A DNA stretch of 64,000 nucleotides from Celeribacter persicus (GTDB lineage Bacteria > Pseudomonadota > Alphaproteobacteria > Rhodobacterales > Rhodobacteraceae), in NCBI RefSeq assembly GCF_003050785.1, contig NZ_QAOH01000005.1, positions 124,001 through 188,000 of the forward strand, written 5' to 3'. Positions 26,429 to 34,916 of this stretch are shown one piece after another. Position 1 is the stretch's first letter, and each line of letters starts with the position of its first letter. The notes under the pieces are model-generated. The model saw only the letters and a program-made list of their open reading frames with translations, was not told where the DNA came from and did no database searches. The position numbers and the translations under genes are program-made.

Positions 26429-27430
26429 TTACAGCGCGGCAAGCGCATCGGCCAGACGGTCGGCACCCTGACGGAACGGATCGACGGTCGGCAGGCCCAT
26501 CTCGTCCTCAACCTTGGCGAGATAAGCCAGTGCCTCTTCTTCAGACATATGCTGGGTGTTGATCGAGATGCCCACGACCTTGCAGTCCGGATTCGCCACT
26601 TTGGCAAGGTTCAATGCGGTGTCGCGCAGCGCTTCGAGCGACGGAAGTTTGAACCCCGGCAGACCACGCATATGTTCACGGGTCGGCTCGTGGCAAAGCA
26701 CCAGCGCGTCCGGCTGACCGCCATGCACCAGTGCCATGGTCACACCGGAATAGGAGACGTGGAACAGGCTGCCCTGCCCTTCGATCAGGTCCCAGTGATC
26801 CGGATCGTTGTCCGGCGTCAGGTATTCGATGGAGCCGGCCATGAAATCGGCAATCACCGCATCGAGCGGCACACCGTCGCCGGTGATCAAGATGCCCGTC
26901 TGACCGGTGGCACGGAAGGTGGATTTCATGCCTTTCTCCCGCATGGATTTGTCCATCGCCAGAGCCGTGTACATCTTGCCCACGGAGCAATCGGTGCCTA
27001 CAGCGAGACAGCGTTTGCCGCTGCGCTTCACACCATTGGCAATCGGATATTTGACGGAGGGCACACGCACGTCATGCAGCGTCCGGCCGAATGTCTTCGC
27101 CACCGCCGCAAGGTCTTCTTCGTCACGCAGCAGGTTGTGCAGGCCCGACGCGATGTCGAAACCTTCTTCAAGCGCGTCGATCAGCACCCTTTTCCATGCC
27201 GGGCTGATGATCCCGCCACGGTTGGCCACCCCGATCACCAGCGTCTTGGCCCCTGCGGCCTTCGCGGCCTTGAGGTCCATGTCCGGCAGTTTCATATCGG
27301 CCTTGCAACCGTCCATGCGGAACTGTCCAAGGGCGAATTCAGGACGCCAGTCCTTGATCCCTTGCGCCACTTTCGCGGCCAGTTGGTCAAGGGCATCGCC
27401 GAGGAAGAGAAGATACGGGGTTTCGATCAT
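26429..27430 (-). CDS. dgcN: DUF1611 P-loop protein, DgcN-like D-glutamate N-acetyltransferase
   Basis: This 333-residue DUF1611 protein has a P-loop-like motif GTDCSVGKM and a long C-terminal domain containing GQGSLFHVSYSGVTMALVHG and VLCHEPTREHMRG. In recent literature, as I recall it, DgcN N-acetylates D-glutamate and the product is racemised by DgcA. The gene order dgcN-dgcA-aminotransferase fits that pathway. I use the ATG at 27430, with CCGGAG upstream, rather than the longer frame to 27481. A 17-bp inverted repeat lies 68 bases upstream. Confidence 0.83.
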   Translation of the reverse strand: MIETPYLLFLGDALDQLAAKVAQGIKDWRPEFALGQFRMDGCKADMKLPDMDLKAAKAAGAKTLVIGVANRGGIISPAWKRVLIDALEEGFDIASGLHNLLRDEEDLAAVAKTFGRTLHDVRVPSVKYPIANGVKRSGKRCLAVGTDCSVGKMYTALAMDKSMREKGMKSTFRATGQTGILITGDGVPLDAVIADFMAGSIEYLTPDNDPDHWDLIEGQGSLFHVSYSGVTMALVHGGQPDALVLCHEPTREHMRGLPGFKLPSLEALRDTALNLAKVANPDCKVVGISINTQHMSEEEALAYLAKVEDEMGLPTVDPFRQGADRLADALAAL

Positions 27431-27763
27431 GGTGCAGCACTCCGGTTGCGTTTGAACCAGAGTGACCGAGATTCGCCGCAAAGTGCTTCGGAATTTGCGT
27501 CAGAGAAGCTGACGGAATGGGAGAATATCCCGATTTTGAAAAGAAATTCGGATGAAAATATAGTGTGACATTAAATTAGGCAGTTTAATAACTTTCTAAA
27601 GGGATTTTTCGGGACACGCTCTCAATAAAAGATATGTCGTTCGCCCCAACGAAGGAGGGCGATTTCATCGGTGCCGCGGCGCAGAATTTCCTTGCGGATC
27701 ATCGCGCAGGATAATAACAACAATCCTGAAAAAATCATAACATCCTTATCAGGAGGAGATTGG
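27431..27763. other. Divergent promoter region of dgcN and mcl1, no gene
   Basis: This 333-base gap lies between divergent operons and is AT-rich around 27530-27620. It holds three inverted repeats: CGTCAG-AGAAG-CTGACG at 27498-27514, TCGCCC with GGGCGA at 27641-27662, and a weak AGGAT/ATCCT pair near 27710. The mcl1 ribosome-binding site AGGAGGAGAT lies at its right end. I see no coding frame with family resemblance and no tRNA. Confidence 0.6.
27498..27514. promoter_or_regulatory. Inverted repeat CGTCAG-AGAAG-CTGACG upstream of dgcN
   Basis: Perfect 6-base arms with a 5-base spacer lie 68 bases upstream of the dgcN start. The geometry is compatible with a dimeric regulator such as a LysR- or GntR-type protein. 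No regulator gene is adjacent. Confidence 0.4.
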
Positions 27764-28723
27764 ATGTCCTTCCGCCTTCAGCCCGCCCCCGCAGAACGCC
27801 CGAACCGTTGCCAGCTTTTCGGCCCCGGCTCGAACACCAAGCTGTTCCCGAAAATGGCGGCCTCGGATGCCGATGTGATCAATCTCGACCTCGAAGACTC
27901 CGTCGCCCCCTCGGACAAGGATGTCGCCCGCGCCAATATCATCGAGGCGATCAATACGATTGATTGGGGTAAGAAAACCCTCGCCGTACGGATCAACTCG
28001 CTCGATACACCCTATTGGTACCGGGACGTGGTGGACCTTCTGGAACAGGCAGGCGAGCGCCTCGATCAGATCATGATCCCGAAAGTCGGCTGTGCCGAAG
28101 ACATTTATGCCGTCGATGCACTTGTGACCGCCATTGAGCGCGCCAAGGGACGCACGAAAAAGATCGACTTCGAGGTGATCATCGAATCTGCCGCCGGCAT
28201 CGCGCATGTCGAAGAGATCGCCGCCAGCTCTCCGCGCCTTGTCGCCATGAGCCTTGGCGCGGCGGATTTCGCGGCCTCAATGGGGATGCAGACAACCGGC
28301 ATCGGCGGCACGCAGGAGAATTACTACATGCTGCACGGCGGCACCCGGCATTATTCCGACCCGTGGCACTGGGCGCAGGCCGCCATCGTCGCCGCCTGTC
28401 GCACCCATGGGGTTCTGCCCGTCGACGGGCCGTTCGGCGATTTCTCCGACGACGAAGGCTACCGCGCGCAGGCCCGCCGGTCGGCCACGCTCGGTATGGT
28501 CGGCAAATGGGCGATCCACCCGAAACAGATCGCGCTGGCCAACGAAGTGTTTACGCCCTCCGACGAAGCTGTCGCCGAAGCCCGCGAAATCCTTGCCGCG
28601 ATGGAAGAAGCCAAGGCCTCGGGCGCAGGGGCAACCGTTTACAAAGGTCGTCTGGTGGACATCGCCTCGATCAAACAGGCGCAGGTGATCGTCGCCCAGT
28701 CCGAACTCATCGCGAACAGCTAA
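27764..28723 (+). CDS. mcl1: L-malyl-CoA/beta-methylmalyl-CoA lyase
   Basis: Mcl1 cleaves beta-methylmalyl-CoA to glyoxylate and propionyl-CoA, and makes or cleaves L-malyl-CoA, in the ethylmalonyl-CoA pathway that replaces the glyoxylate shunt. The 319-residue sequence is nearly as in Rhodobacter: MSFRLQPAPAERPNRCQLFG, NLDLEDSVAP with the metal-binding Asp, RINSLDTPYW, and EVIIESAAGIAHVEEIA with the catalytic Glu. The ATG at 27764 follows AGGAGGAGAT. It is monocistronic with its own terminator. Its presence implies C2/acetate assimilation by this route. Confidence 0.95.
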   Translation: MSFRLQPAPAERPNRCQLFGPGSNTKLFPKMAASDADVINLDLEDSVAPSDKDVARANIIEAINTIDWGKKTLAVRINSLDTPYWYRDVVDLLEQAGERLDQIMIPKVGCAEDIYAVDALVTAIERAKGRTKKIDFEVIIESAAGIAHVEEIAASSPRLVAMSLGAADFAASMGMQTTGIGGTQENYYMLHGGTRHYSDPWHWAQAAIVAACRTHGVLPVDGPFGDFSDDEGYRAQARRSATLGMVGKWAIHPKQIALANEVFTPSDEAVAEAREILAAMEEAKASGAGATVYKGRLVDIASIKQAQVIVAQSELIANS

Positions 28724-28766
28724 GGCTGACCTCCGGTCGTTTGGAGGAAGCGGCTGTCGAGGAAAG

Positions 28767-28798
28767 GCGCCCCGGGATTTGGGTTCCGGGGCGCTTTT
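28767..28798 (+). terminator. Terminator of mcl1
   Basis: GCGCCCCGG at 28767-28775 pairs with CCGGGGCGC at 28786-28794, followed by TTTTG. The stem is strong, with an 10-base loop, 44 bases after the mcl1 stop. Confidence 0.87.
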
Positions 28799-28801
28799 GT
28801 A

Positions 28802-29641
28802 TCATCTGATCGGAGCGTAAATCAGCGTTACCAAATCCTCCGGCGCTGTGTTCATGGGACTGTTCTCATAAATCTCGAAGGGCGGCCCGTCACGAGGTTC
28901 CTCTCCGCTCTCGGGCAGCCATTTGCCGAAGAGATAATTATAGGCCTGCCGCAATCCGGTGTAAGGACCGACATGGTGCAAAACGGCATAACGCCCGCCG
29001 CTCAGAGAAAACTGTTCGAGCGGCGGCACCAAAACGACCTCTTTCGTCAGGATGAAACCCGCCAGGCTCTGCATCTCTTCGACCGGCACTTCACCCGGGT
29101 TGGAAAAATAAACCCCTACCATAGGACCGAGCACAGGTGCCATCCCACGCGAAAACACCGTTTTGCCCGCAACTTCGAAGGCCCGCCCGATCTCCATGTA
29201 ATCGCCCCGATGCGCCACCCCCGCGAGCTGCGTCGGAGCACGATTTTCAATCGTGATCGCGTACATTTCGTAATCTCCTTTCTCATTCAGCCGCAAAGGC
29301 GGCATTTCAACGCCCCGCGCCCGAAAGGCGGCAGGCGTCAGACCAAAGGTCTCCTGAAAGGCGCGGGCGAAACTGCGCGGATTGGGATAGCCGCAACACA
29401 TGGCAATCCCCTCGATCCCGTCTTCGCTCCTGAGCAACAGATGAGCGGCCTTGAACAACCGCACCCGCCAGATGAAAGCGGCCACTGTCTCTCCGGTCAT
29501 GCCGGAAAACACCCGGTGAAAGTGAAACCGCGACAGGGCGGCAACATCCGCAAGCGTATCGAGCGACAGATCGCTATCGAGATTGGCAGAAACATGGTCG
29601 AGCACCCGCAACAACCGGTCCTCGTATGAGTGTCGCCCCAT
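28802..29641 (-). CDS. AraC-family regulator with GyrI-like effector domain
   Basis: This 279-residue regulator has two AraC HTH motifs in the first 110 residues (LSLDTLADVAALSRFHFHRVF and IEGIAMCCGYPNPRSFARAF), then a GyrI-like small-molecule-binding domain (about 125-279: VAHRGDYMEIGRAFEVAG, HHVGPYTGLRQAYNYLFGKW). This Rob-like layout often senses hydrophobic drugs or toxins. I use the ATG at 29641 with AAAGGAAATG upstream; an in-frame ATG at 29665 is a weaker alternative. It is divergent from accA. Its target is unknown. Confidence 0.9.
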   Translation of the reverse strand: MGRHSYEDRLLRVLDHVSANLDSDLSLDTLADVAALSRFHFHRVFSGMTGETVAAFIWRVRLFKAAHLLLRSEDGIEGIAMCCGYPNPRSFARAFQETFGLTPAAFRARGVEMPPLRLNEKGDYEMYAITIENRAPTQLAGVAHRGDYMEIGRAFEVAGKTVFSRGMAPVLGPMVGVYFSNPGEVPVEEMQSLAGFILTKEVVLVPPLEQFSLSGGRYAVLHHVGPYTGLRQAYNYLFGKWLPESGEEPRDGPPFEIYENSPMNTAPEDLVTLIYAPIR

Positions 29642-29764
29642 ATCATTTCCTTTCAACAAGTCCATGGGCCCGGAGATACCTCCCATGCAGATCACAAATC
29701 TTGCTGAGTTGCACCTTGGGGCGAAAATAGCCATATACGGGATCGAAACCGTTCGGAGGTCTGC

Positions 29765-30727
29765 ATGACTCACTATCTCGAATTCGAAAAACCACTCGCC
29801 GAGATCGAGGGCAAAGCCGAAGAGCTGCGTGCTCTGGCCCGCGCCAACGAAGAGATGGATGTCGAGAAAGAAGCCGCCGCGCTGGACAAGAAAGCGGCCG
29901 ATATGCTCAGGGACCTCTACAAGGGTCTGAGCCCCTGGCGCAAATGCCAGGTCGCGCGTCACCCCGACCGTCCGCATTGCAAGGATTACATCGAAGCGCT
30001 GTTCACCGAATACACGCCGCTTGCGGGCGACCGCAACTTTGCCGACGATCACGCCGTGATGGGTGGGCTTGCACGCTTCAACGATCAGCCCGTCGTGGTG
30101 ATCGGTCAGGAAAAGGGCCATGACACCAAATCCCGCATCGAGCGCAATTTCGGCATGGCCCGTCCCGAGGGCTATCGTAAGGCCATCCGCCTGATGGACC
30201 TCGCGGATCGTTTCGGCCTCCCGGTGATCGCGTTGGTCGACACCCCCGGCGCCTATCCGGGCAAGGGCGCGGAAGAACGCGGCCAGTCGGAAGCCATCGC
30301 GCGCTCGACCGAGAAATGCCTCAACCTGAAAGTACCGATGATCTCCGTCATCATCGGTGAGGGCGGCTCCGGCGGCGCAGTCGCCTTTGCCTCCGCCAAT
30401 AAGGTCGCGATGCTCGAACACTCCGTTTACTCGGTGATCTCCCCCGAGGGCTGCGCGTCGATCCTCTGGAAGGATGCGGAAAAAATGCGCGAGGCCGCCG
30501 AAGCCCTGCGCCTCACCGCGCAGGACCTGCACAAGCTCGGCATAATCGACCAGATCATCCCCGAACCTTTGGGCGGTGCGCAACGCGACCGGGAGGCGAC
30601 GATTGCCGCCGTAGGCAAGGCGATCGAGGCCATGCTCGCGCCACTGAAAAAGAAAAAGCCGGAAACCATCCTGAAGGAACGTCGCAAAAAGTTCCTCGAT
30701 ATGGGGTCCAAGGGGCTGGCCGCCTGA
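29765..30727 (+). CDS. accA: Acetyl-CoA carboxylase carboxyltransferase subunit alpha
   Basis: AccA with AccD moves the carboxyl group from biotin-BCCP to acetyl-CoA, giving malonyl-CoA for fatty acid synthesis. The 320-residue sequence starts [21 protein letters not shown]. It has the conserved [33 protein letters not shown] and [17 protein letters not shown] stretches, and ends in a basic tail. It is a single gene with a strong terminator. Confidence 0.97.
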   Translation: MTHYLEFEKPLAEIEGKAEELRALARANEEMDVEKEAAALDKKAADMLRDLYKGLSPWRKCQVARHPDRPHCKDYIEALFTEYTPLAGDRNFADDHAVMGGLARFNDQPVVVIGQEKGHDTKSRIERNFGMARPEGYRKAIRLMDLADRFGLPVIALVDTPGAYPGKGAEERGQSEAIARSTEKCLNLKVPMISVIIGEGGSGGAVAFASANKVAMLEHSVYSVISPEGCASILWKDAEKMREAAEALRLTAQDLHKLGIIDQIIPEPLGGAQRDREATIAAVGKAIEAMLAPLKKKKPETILKERRKKFLDMGSKGLAA

Positions 30728-30752
30728 GATTGAGTATTTGATCTGTGATTCG

Positions 30753-30778
30753 AAGGCCGTGCAAAAGCACGGCCTTTT
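30753..30778. terminator. Terminator between accA and the PPOX flavoprotein gene
   Basis: AAGGCCGTGC at 30753-30762 pairs perfectly with GCACGGCCTT at 30767-30776 around an AAAA loop, and runs on into TTTT. It lies just before the stop of the convergent gene. Confidence 0.88.
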
Positions 30779-30781
30779 CAT

Positions 30782-31390
30782 TTACCACATGCTTCTGGCG
30801 GCGCGCTCCGGCCATTCCTCGTCATAGGCCTTGCCGCCGACCCGTCCCTCTGTGAGGGCGGCGAGAATGTCGCCCACCGTCGGCATGCCCACGCTGTCGT
30901 CACGCCCCTCCCAAAGCCCTGCGCGCATCAGGGCTCGGGCGCATTGGGTGTAAATCTCCGCGATTTCAAAAACGATGACCGAACGGGGATGTTTGCCATT
31001 CACCTCGAAGGTGCGGCGCAACTTCTCGTCCAGTGTCACGAACGCCCGCCCGTTCATCCGCACGACATTGTTCGAGCCGGGCACAAAGAGCATCAGGGAG
31101 GCACGCGGATCGCGCACGATATTGCGCAGGCTGTCGATCCGGTTGTTGCCTGCCCAGTCCGGCAAGGCGAGCGTACCGGGATCAAGTTCACGCAGCACCG
31201 GCTCCCTGTCGCCACGCGGCGAAGCGTCGGTGCCCTCGGGGCCGACCGTGGAGAGGATACAGAAACGGCAGCGCTCAAGCCAAAGCCGGAATTCCGGTGT
31301 CATCCGGCGTGCAACTTTTTCGGTCGCCGCAGGCCCCGCTTCTCCATAGAGCATTTCGAGTTCGGATATGTCAGTTACTGGTTTTATCAT
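30782..31390 (-). CDS. Pyridoxamine 5'-phosphate oxidase-like FMN protein
   Basis: This 202-residue protein has the split-barrel FMN-binding fold of the PPOX superfamily: FCILSTVGPEGTDASPRGD, DWAGNNRIDSLRNIVRDPRA and SVIVFEIAEIYTQCARALMR. This subgroup (the TIGR04025 type, as I recall) is not the vitamin B6 enzyme. Its substrate is unknown, possibly a flavin-dependent reductase. I choose the ATG at 31390, preceded by AAGGGGAG, over the longer frame to 31411. It is convergent with accA and follows the plsC unit. Confidence 0.87.
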   Translation of the reverse strand: MIKPVTDISELEMLYGEAGPAATEKVARRMTPEFRLWLERCRFCILSTVGPEGTDASPRGDREPVLRELDPGTLALPDWAGNNRIDSLRNIVRDPRASLMLFVPGSNNVVRMNGRAFVTLDEKLRRTFEVNGKHPRSVIVFEIAEIYTQCARALMRAGLWEGRDDSVGMPTVGDILAALTEGRVGGKAYDEEWPERAARSMW

Positions 31391-31438
31391 GTCGCTCCCC
31401 TTATGCGCCAAAGATCACGACAAGATGACGCTCAACGC

Positions 31439-32179
31439 TTAGACTTTCTGTGGCAGTTTGAATCCGGCCTCTTCCATCAACCGATCAGAGGCACTTTCGA
31501 CCACCTCCTCCAACTCGGCCATGACAGATTTCATCTCCCGCCCCGCCGGAATACGCGGCAGGAATTCGACCACCGCCGTGCCCCGTCCGCGATAGATCCC
31601 ATGACGTGGCCAGAAGACACCCACATTGGTGGCGGCGGGCACGAGGTCCTGTCCGGTCTGTTCATACAGCACGCCCGTGCCGATCTTGTATGGCATCCGC
31701 GCACCCGTCGCGACTCGGGTGCCTTGTGGAAAGATGATCAACTGCCCGGGCAGAGCGACCCCGGATTTCACGTCCGCGATCATCCTTTTGATGGCCAGAC
31801 CGCGCTTGCCACGATCCACCGGAACGCAACCTATGCGCTTGGCATAGTACCCAATGATCGGGGTCCAGACGAGTTGCTTTTTCATGATGAATTTCGGCCG
31901 CGGCACGGCAGAAACAATCAGGATGATGTCGAAGAAACTTTGATGTTTCGCACCGATCAGCACTTCATCCGTGGGCACTTCGCCGCGAATTTCGGATTTC
32001 AGCCCCACGATCACCCGCGCCGAAAAGCGCACCCAATGGCTATAGCTATGCGCCGCCTTAAAGGCCCAGTCACGTTTGAGGATTGCCAAAGGTGTAAAGA
32101 CGATCGCGAGCACCACCATGGCCAGATACATCTGGATCACGAAGATCAGCGAGAGAATCCATTGGATCGGATAGGGCAT
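31439..32179 (-). CDS. plsC: 1-acyl-sn-glycerol-3-phosphate acyltransferase (PlsC family)
   Basis: PlsC acylates lysophosphatidic acid to phosphatidic acid in the inner membrane. The 246-residue protein has an N-terminal membrane helix (LIFVIQMYLAMVVLAIVFTP), the acyltransferase box HQSFFD (residue order H-x4-D), and the glycerol-phosphate block IIFPQGTR. The family usually has Glu in that block (FPEGTR), and here it is Gln. Its ATG shares one base with the ftsX stop (TGATG), so it is coupled to ftsEX. The pairing of cell-division and lipid genes is conserved in this family of bacteria, as I recall. Confidence 0.9.
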   Translation of the reverse strand: MPYPIQWILSLIFVIQMYLAMVVLAIVFTPLAILKRDWAFKAAHSYSHWVRFSARVIVGLKSEIRGEVPTDEVLIGAKHQSFFDIILIVSAVPRPKFIMKKQLVWTPIIGYYAKRIGCVPVDRGKRGLAIKRMIADVKSGVALPGQLIIFPQGTRVATGARMPYKIGTGVLYEQTGQDLVPAATNVGVFWPRHGIYRGRGTAVVEFLPRIPAGREMKSVMAELEEVVESASDRLMEEAGFKLPQKV

Positions 32180-33078
32180 CACATCAACCTCCGAAGCGTC
32201 TGAGTGGCCGCGACACGCGTGGCTGCGAAAGCGACCAGCGCCGCCAGAACCGGGATCGTCAGAGGCCAGACCCACTGCCCCCCGACAAAACCCAGACCGG
32301 TGAGGAAACTCCCCGCCCCATCGGCACTCGGCAGAAGCGCGACAGCGACCATACCGAACAACGTGCCGATGACCGCCCCCATCAACCCGCGCAAAGTGAA
32401 GCGTCGCACGAAAGCGCCTGCAATGAAACGATCCGTTGCGCCGACGAGGCGCAGCGTACGGATCACCTGGCCGTTGGCGGCAAGGGCGGCATTGGCCGCC
32501 AGCGTGATCATCCCGGCGGTAACACCCGCGATCAGCAGGAGAGAGAGCACACCCAGCAACCGCAAACGTTCGGCGGCCCGCAACAGAGGTTTGCGCCAAC
32601 GGCTGTGATCGTCGAGCACCGCACCGGGCGCTTCGCCCGCTAGGCGCAGGCGCAGCCCTTCGGCATCGAAGCCTTCGGGCATTTCCTGAATGTCGATCAA
32701 AGCGGGCAAGGGCAGCGTGTCGAGCGGCAGGTCCGGCCCGAACCAGGGTTCCAGAAGATCGGTTTCCTCCTCCGCCGTCAGCAACCGCGCGTCCGCCACC
32801 CCCGGCGTGGTCTCAAGCACCTTGAGCGCAGCGGCAATCTGGGTGTCGATCTGATCGGCAGGGGCGGAGATGCGCACGGTCGAGCCACGCGCCAACTCAT
32901 TGCCCCAACGCTCCGCCAGACGCCCGGTCGCCATCGACAGCGCGAGCGCGAAAACGGCAAGAAAGGCCATGGCCGCCGAAGTGATCACGGTGAGCTGCGC
33001 CGTAAAGCCAGACGGCGGCACGACCCGCCCGGAGGCGCTTTCTCTGAAATTCAGAAAGGACAGAAGAATGGCTTTCAC
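32179..33078 (-). CDS. ftsX: Cell division permease FtsX
   Basis: FtsX is the membrane partner of FtsE and relays ATP hydrolysis to periplasmic peptidoglycan hydrolases during division. The 299-residue sequence has the expected topology: one N-terminal helix (SAAMAFLAVFALALSMATG), an extracytoplasmic domain with the LPLPALIDIQ segment, then three C-terminal helices. The start is GTG at 33078 within the ftsE stop (GTGA overlap). The sequence upstream of that is ftsE in another frame. Confidence 0.92.
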   Translation of the reverse strand: MKAILLSFLNFRESASGRVVPPSGFTAQLTVITSAAMAFLAVFALALSMATGRLAERWGNELARGSTVRISAPADQIDTQIAAALKVLETTPGVADARLLTAEEETDLLEPWFGPDLPLDTLPLPALIDIQEMPEGFDAEGLRLRLAGEAPGAVLDDHSRWRKPLLRAAERLRLLGVLSLLLIAGVTAGMITLAANAALAANGQVIRTLRLVGATDRFIAGAFVRRFTLRGLMGAVIGTLFGMVAVALLPSADGAGSFLTGLGFVGGQWVWPLTIPVLAALVAFAATRVAATQTLRRLM

Positions 33079-33746
33079 AGATCCGCCCCCGATTGTTGAA
33101 TGCGCCGGTTGGAGATGCGCAGCACCCGCGCCGCGACTTGCGCCTTGGCCTGACGGATCAGATGCAGATCGTGGGTGGCGATCACTACGGTCTTGCCCAT
33201 CCGGTTCAACTCGATGAGCAGTTGCAACAGGCGCAGCGACATTTCCCAATCGACGTTGCCCGTCGGCTCATCGGCCAGGATCACATCGGGCGACATAATC
33301 ACCGCACGGGCGAGCGCCGCGCGCTGACGTTCGCCACCGGACAATTCGGGCGGGCGGGCGTGGATCTGTTCCGACAGCCCGACCCAGGCCAACAGGTCGG
33401 AGAGATCGCCATGATCGCGCGGCAGGCCGGACACGGTCAGCGGCAGGGCAACGTTTTCGGCGACACTCAGATGGTCGAGAAACTGGCAATCCTGATGCAC
33501 CACCCCGATACGCCGACGCAACAGCGCCACTTCGTCGCGGCCCATGCTCCGGGTATCCTCGCCAAAAATGGAAACCCGTCCGGCGGTGGCCTGCAATTCA
33601 CGGTAACAGAGCTTGAGAAAAGTCGTCTTGCCCGCTCCCGAAGGCCCGGTCAGGAAATGAAAAGACCCCGGCGCAAGCGTCAGGGACATCTCGGTCAGAA
33701 GCTCCCGCCCCCCGTAGCCGTAGCCAGCGTCATAAAACTCGATCAC
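33075..33746 (-). CDS. ftsE: Cell division ATP-binding protein FtsE
   Basis: FtsE is the ATPase of the FtsEX complex. The 223-residue ABC protein has Walker A GPSGAGKT (34-41), the Q loop in VVHQDCQFL, signature LSGGERQR, Walker B VILADEPTGN and the switch histidine in VIATHD. It is first in the ftsE-ftsX-plsC unit and divergent from the zinc-ribbon gene across a 167-base region rich in palindromes. Confidence 0.95.
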   Translation of the reverse strand: MIEFYDAGYGYGGRELLTEMSLTLAPGSFHFLTGPSGAGKTTFLKLCYRELQATAGRVSIFGEDTRSMGRDEVALLRRRIGVVHQDCQFLDHLSVAENVALPLTVSGLPRDHGDLSDLLAWVGLSEQIHARPPELSGGERQRAALARAVIMSPDVILADEPTGNVDWEMSLRLLQLLIELNRMGKTVVIATHDLHLIRQAKAQVAARVLRISNRRIQQSGADL

Positions 33747-33777
33747 ACGGCACCTCTGTGAGAACCCCTTTGTATTC

Positions 33778-33889
33778 GCGACAGTTTTGCCTCACCGGCC
33801 AAAAGCTTTCAATCCAACTGTCGCAAAAATATGGACAATTCGCACATGTGCGTTAAGAATTGTGGAAAATCGCGCAACTTCATGCGCAT
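33778..33889. promoter_or_regulatory. Palindrome cluster in the ftsE / zinc-ribbon divergent promoter
   Basis: GCGACAGTT (33778-33786) and AACTGTCGC (33816-33824) are perfect 9-base inverted arms 29 bases apart. CGCACATGTGCG (33841-33852) is a perfect 12-bp palindrome. ATGCGCAT (33882-33889) is a perfect 8-bp palindrome. None is followed by a T-run, so they look like operators for the two divergent genes. Confidence 0.45.
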
Positions 33890-33913
33890 AATGTCTCGGT
33901 GGCAGGGGAAAAT

Positions 33914-34900
33914 ATGCGGCTGATCTGTCCCAACTGTGGCGCTCAATACGAGGTCGATGCACGTGTTATTCCGGATACGGGCCGGGATGTTCAGTGCTCG
34001 AACTGTGGCCACACCTGGTTCCAGCGCCCGGCACATCTCGATCCCGATCTGGCCGAAGAGTTGGGCTATGAATTGCCGCACGAGGGATCGGCTGAGGAAC
34101 AGACCGAGACGGAAGAAACCGAGGCCGTCGTTCCCGAATTCGAGGATACGCCGGAGGCCACAGACAGCCCGGACATCACGACCGAAGAGGTAAGCGAACC
34201 GGAGCCGGAGGAAGAGCCAGAACCCGAGCCCGCCCCAGTTTCCCCCACCGTCGATGTGGAAGACGAACCGGAGGACGCGCCGGAAGAGGATGATGACGAA
34301 CCGGCCCCCGCGCCTGCGCCCCAGAGCGGCTCCGCCCTCAAGGACAGTGTGCGCGACATTCTGCGCGCCGAGGTCGAGTTCGATCAGGCCATGCGCCAAT
34401 CACAAGGCGAAACGCTGGAAACCCAGCCGGACCTCGGGCTCGAAGAACCCACTCAGGACAGCGCCAAAAAAAGCCTGCGCGACCGCATGGCGCGGCTGCG
34501 GGGGTTGGACCCTGCCGACAGTGGGATCGTCGCCGGAAGCGTCGCCGCCGCAACCGGCAAGCGCCGTGACCTTTTGCCGGATATCGAAGAAATCAACTCG
34601 ACGCTGAGCGCTTCATCAGAACGCGACGAGGATGGCACCGTCCCCGACGAAAACACCCTTCGCGCCCGCGCGGAACGCTCCGGCTTCCGTTCCGTGTTCC
34701 TTGTGCTGGTGCTGGCGGCCCTCATGCTTGTGGCGCTTTATGTGCTGGCCCCGCTGATCGTGGCCAAAGTCCCTGCGCTGGCGGGGGTAATGGAAACCTA
34801 TGTCGACGCGGCCAATGGGTTCCGCGCCTGGCTCGACCGGATTCTGTCGGCGGCGAGCACAAGGCTCAACGCCTTGCTCGGACACCTCAGCGGCTCCTGA
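33914..34900 (+). CDS. Zinc-ribbon (MJ0042-type) single-pass membrane protein
   Basis: This 328-residue protein starts with a zinc ribbon (Cys5, Cys8, Cys28, Cys31: LICPNCGAQYEVDARVIP...QCSNCGHTW) of the MJ0042 type common at the N-terminus of alphaproteobacterial proteins. A long acidic Pro/Glu-rich disordered region follows (about 55-150), then a helical segment, and one membrane helix near residue 265 (FLVLVLAALMLVALYVLAPLI). The function is unknown. The ATG at 33914 follows GCAGGGGAAA. It is convergent with the TIGR02302 gene. Confidence 0.85.
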   Translation: MRLICPNCGAQYEVDARVIPDTGRDVQCSNCGHTWFQRPAHLDPDLAEELGYELPHEGSAEEQTETEETEAVVPEFEDTPEATDSPDITTEEVSEPEPEEEPEPEPAPVSPTVDVEDEPEDAPEEDDDEPAPAPAPQSGSALKDSVRDILRAEVEFDQAMRQSQGETLETQPDLGLEEPTQDSAKKSLRDRMARLRGLDPADSGIVAGSVAAATGKRRDLLPDIEEINSTLSASSERDEDGTVPDENTLRARAERSGFRSVFLVLVLAALMLVALYVLAPLIVAKVPALAGVMETYVDAANGFRAWLDRILSAASTRLNALLGHLSGS

Positions 34901-34916
34901 GCCGGTAGCAATTCGC

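Noticed and set aside
27690-27762. A possible riboswitch or small RNA before mcl1
   Set aside because: Only a weak AGGAT/ATCCT stem is visible. There is no recognisable riboswitch core.
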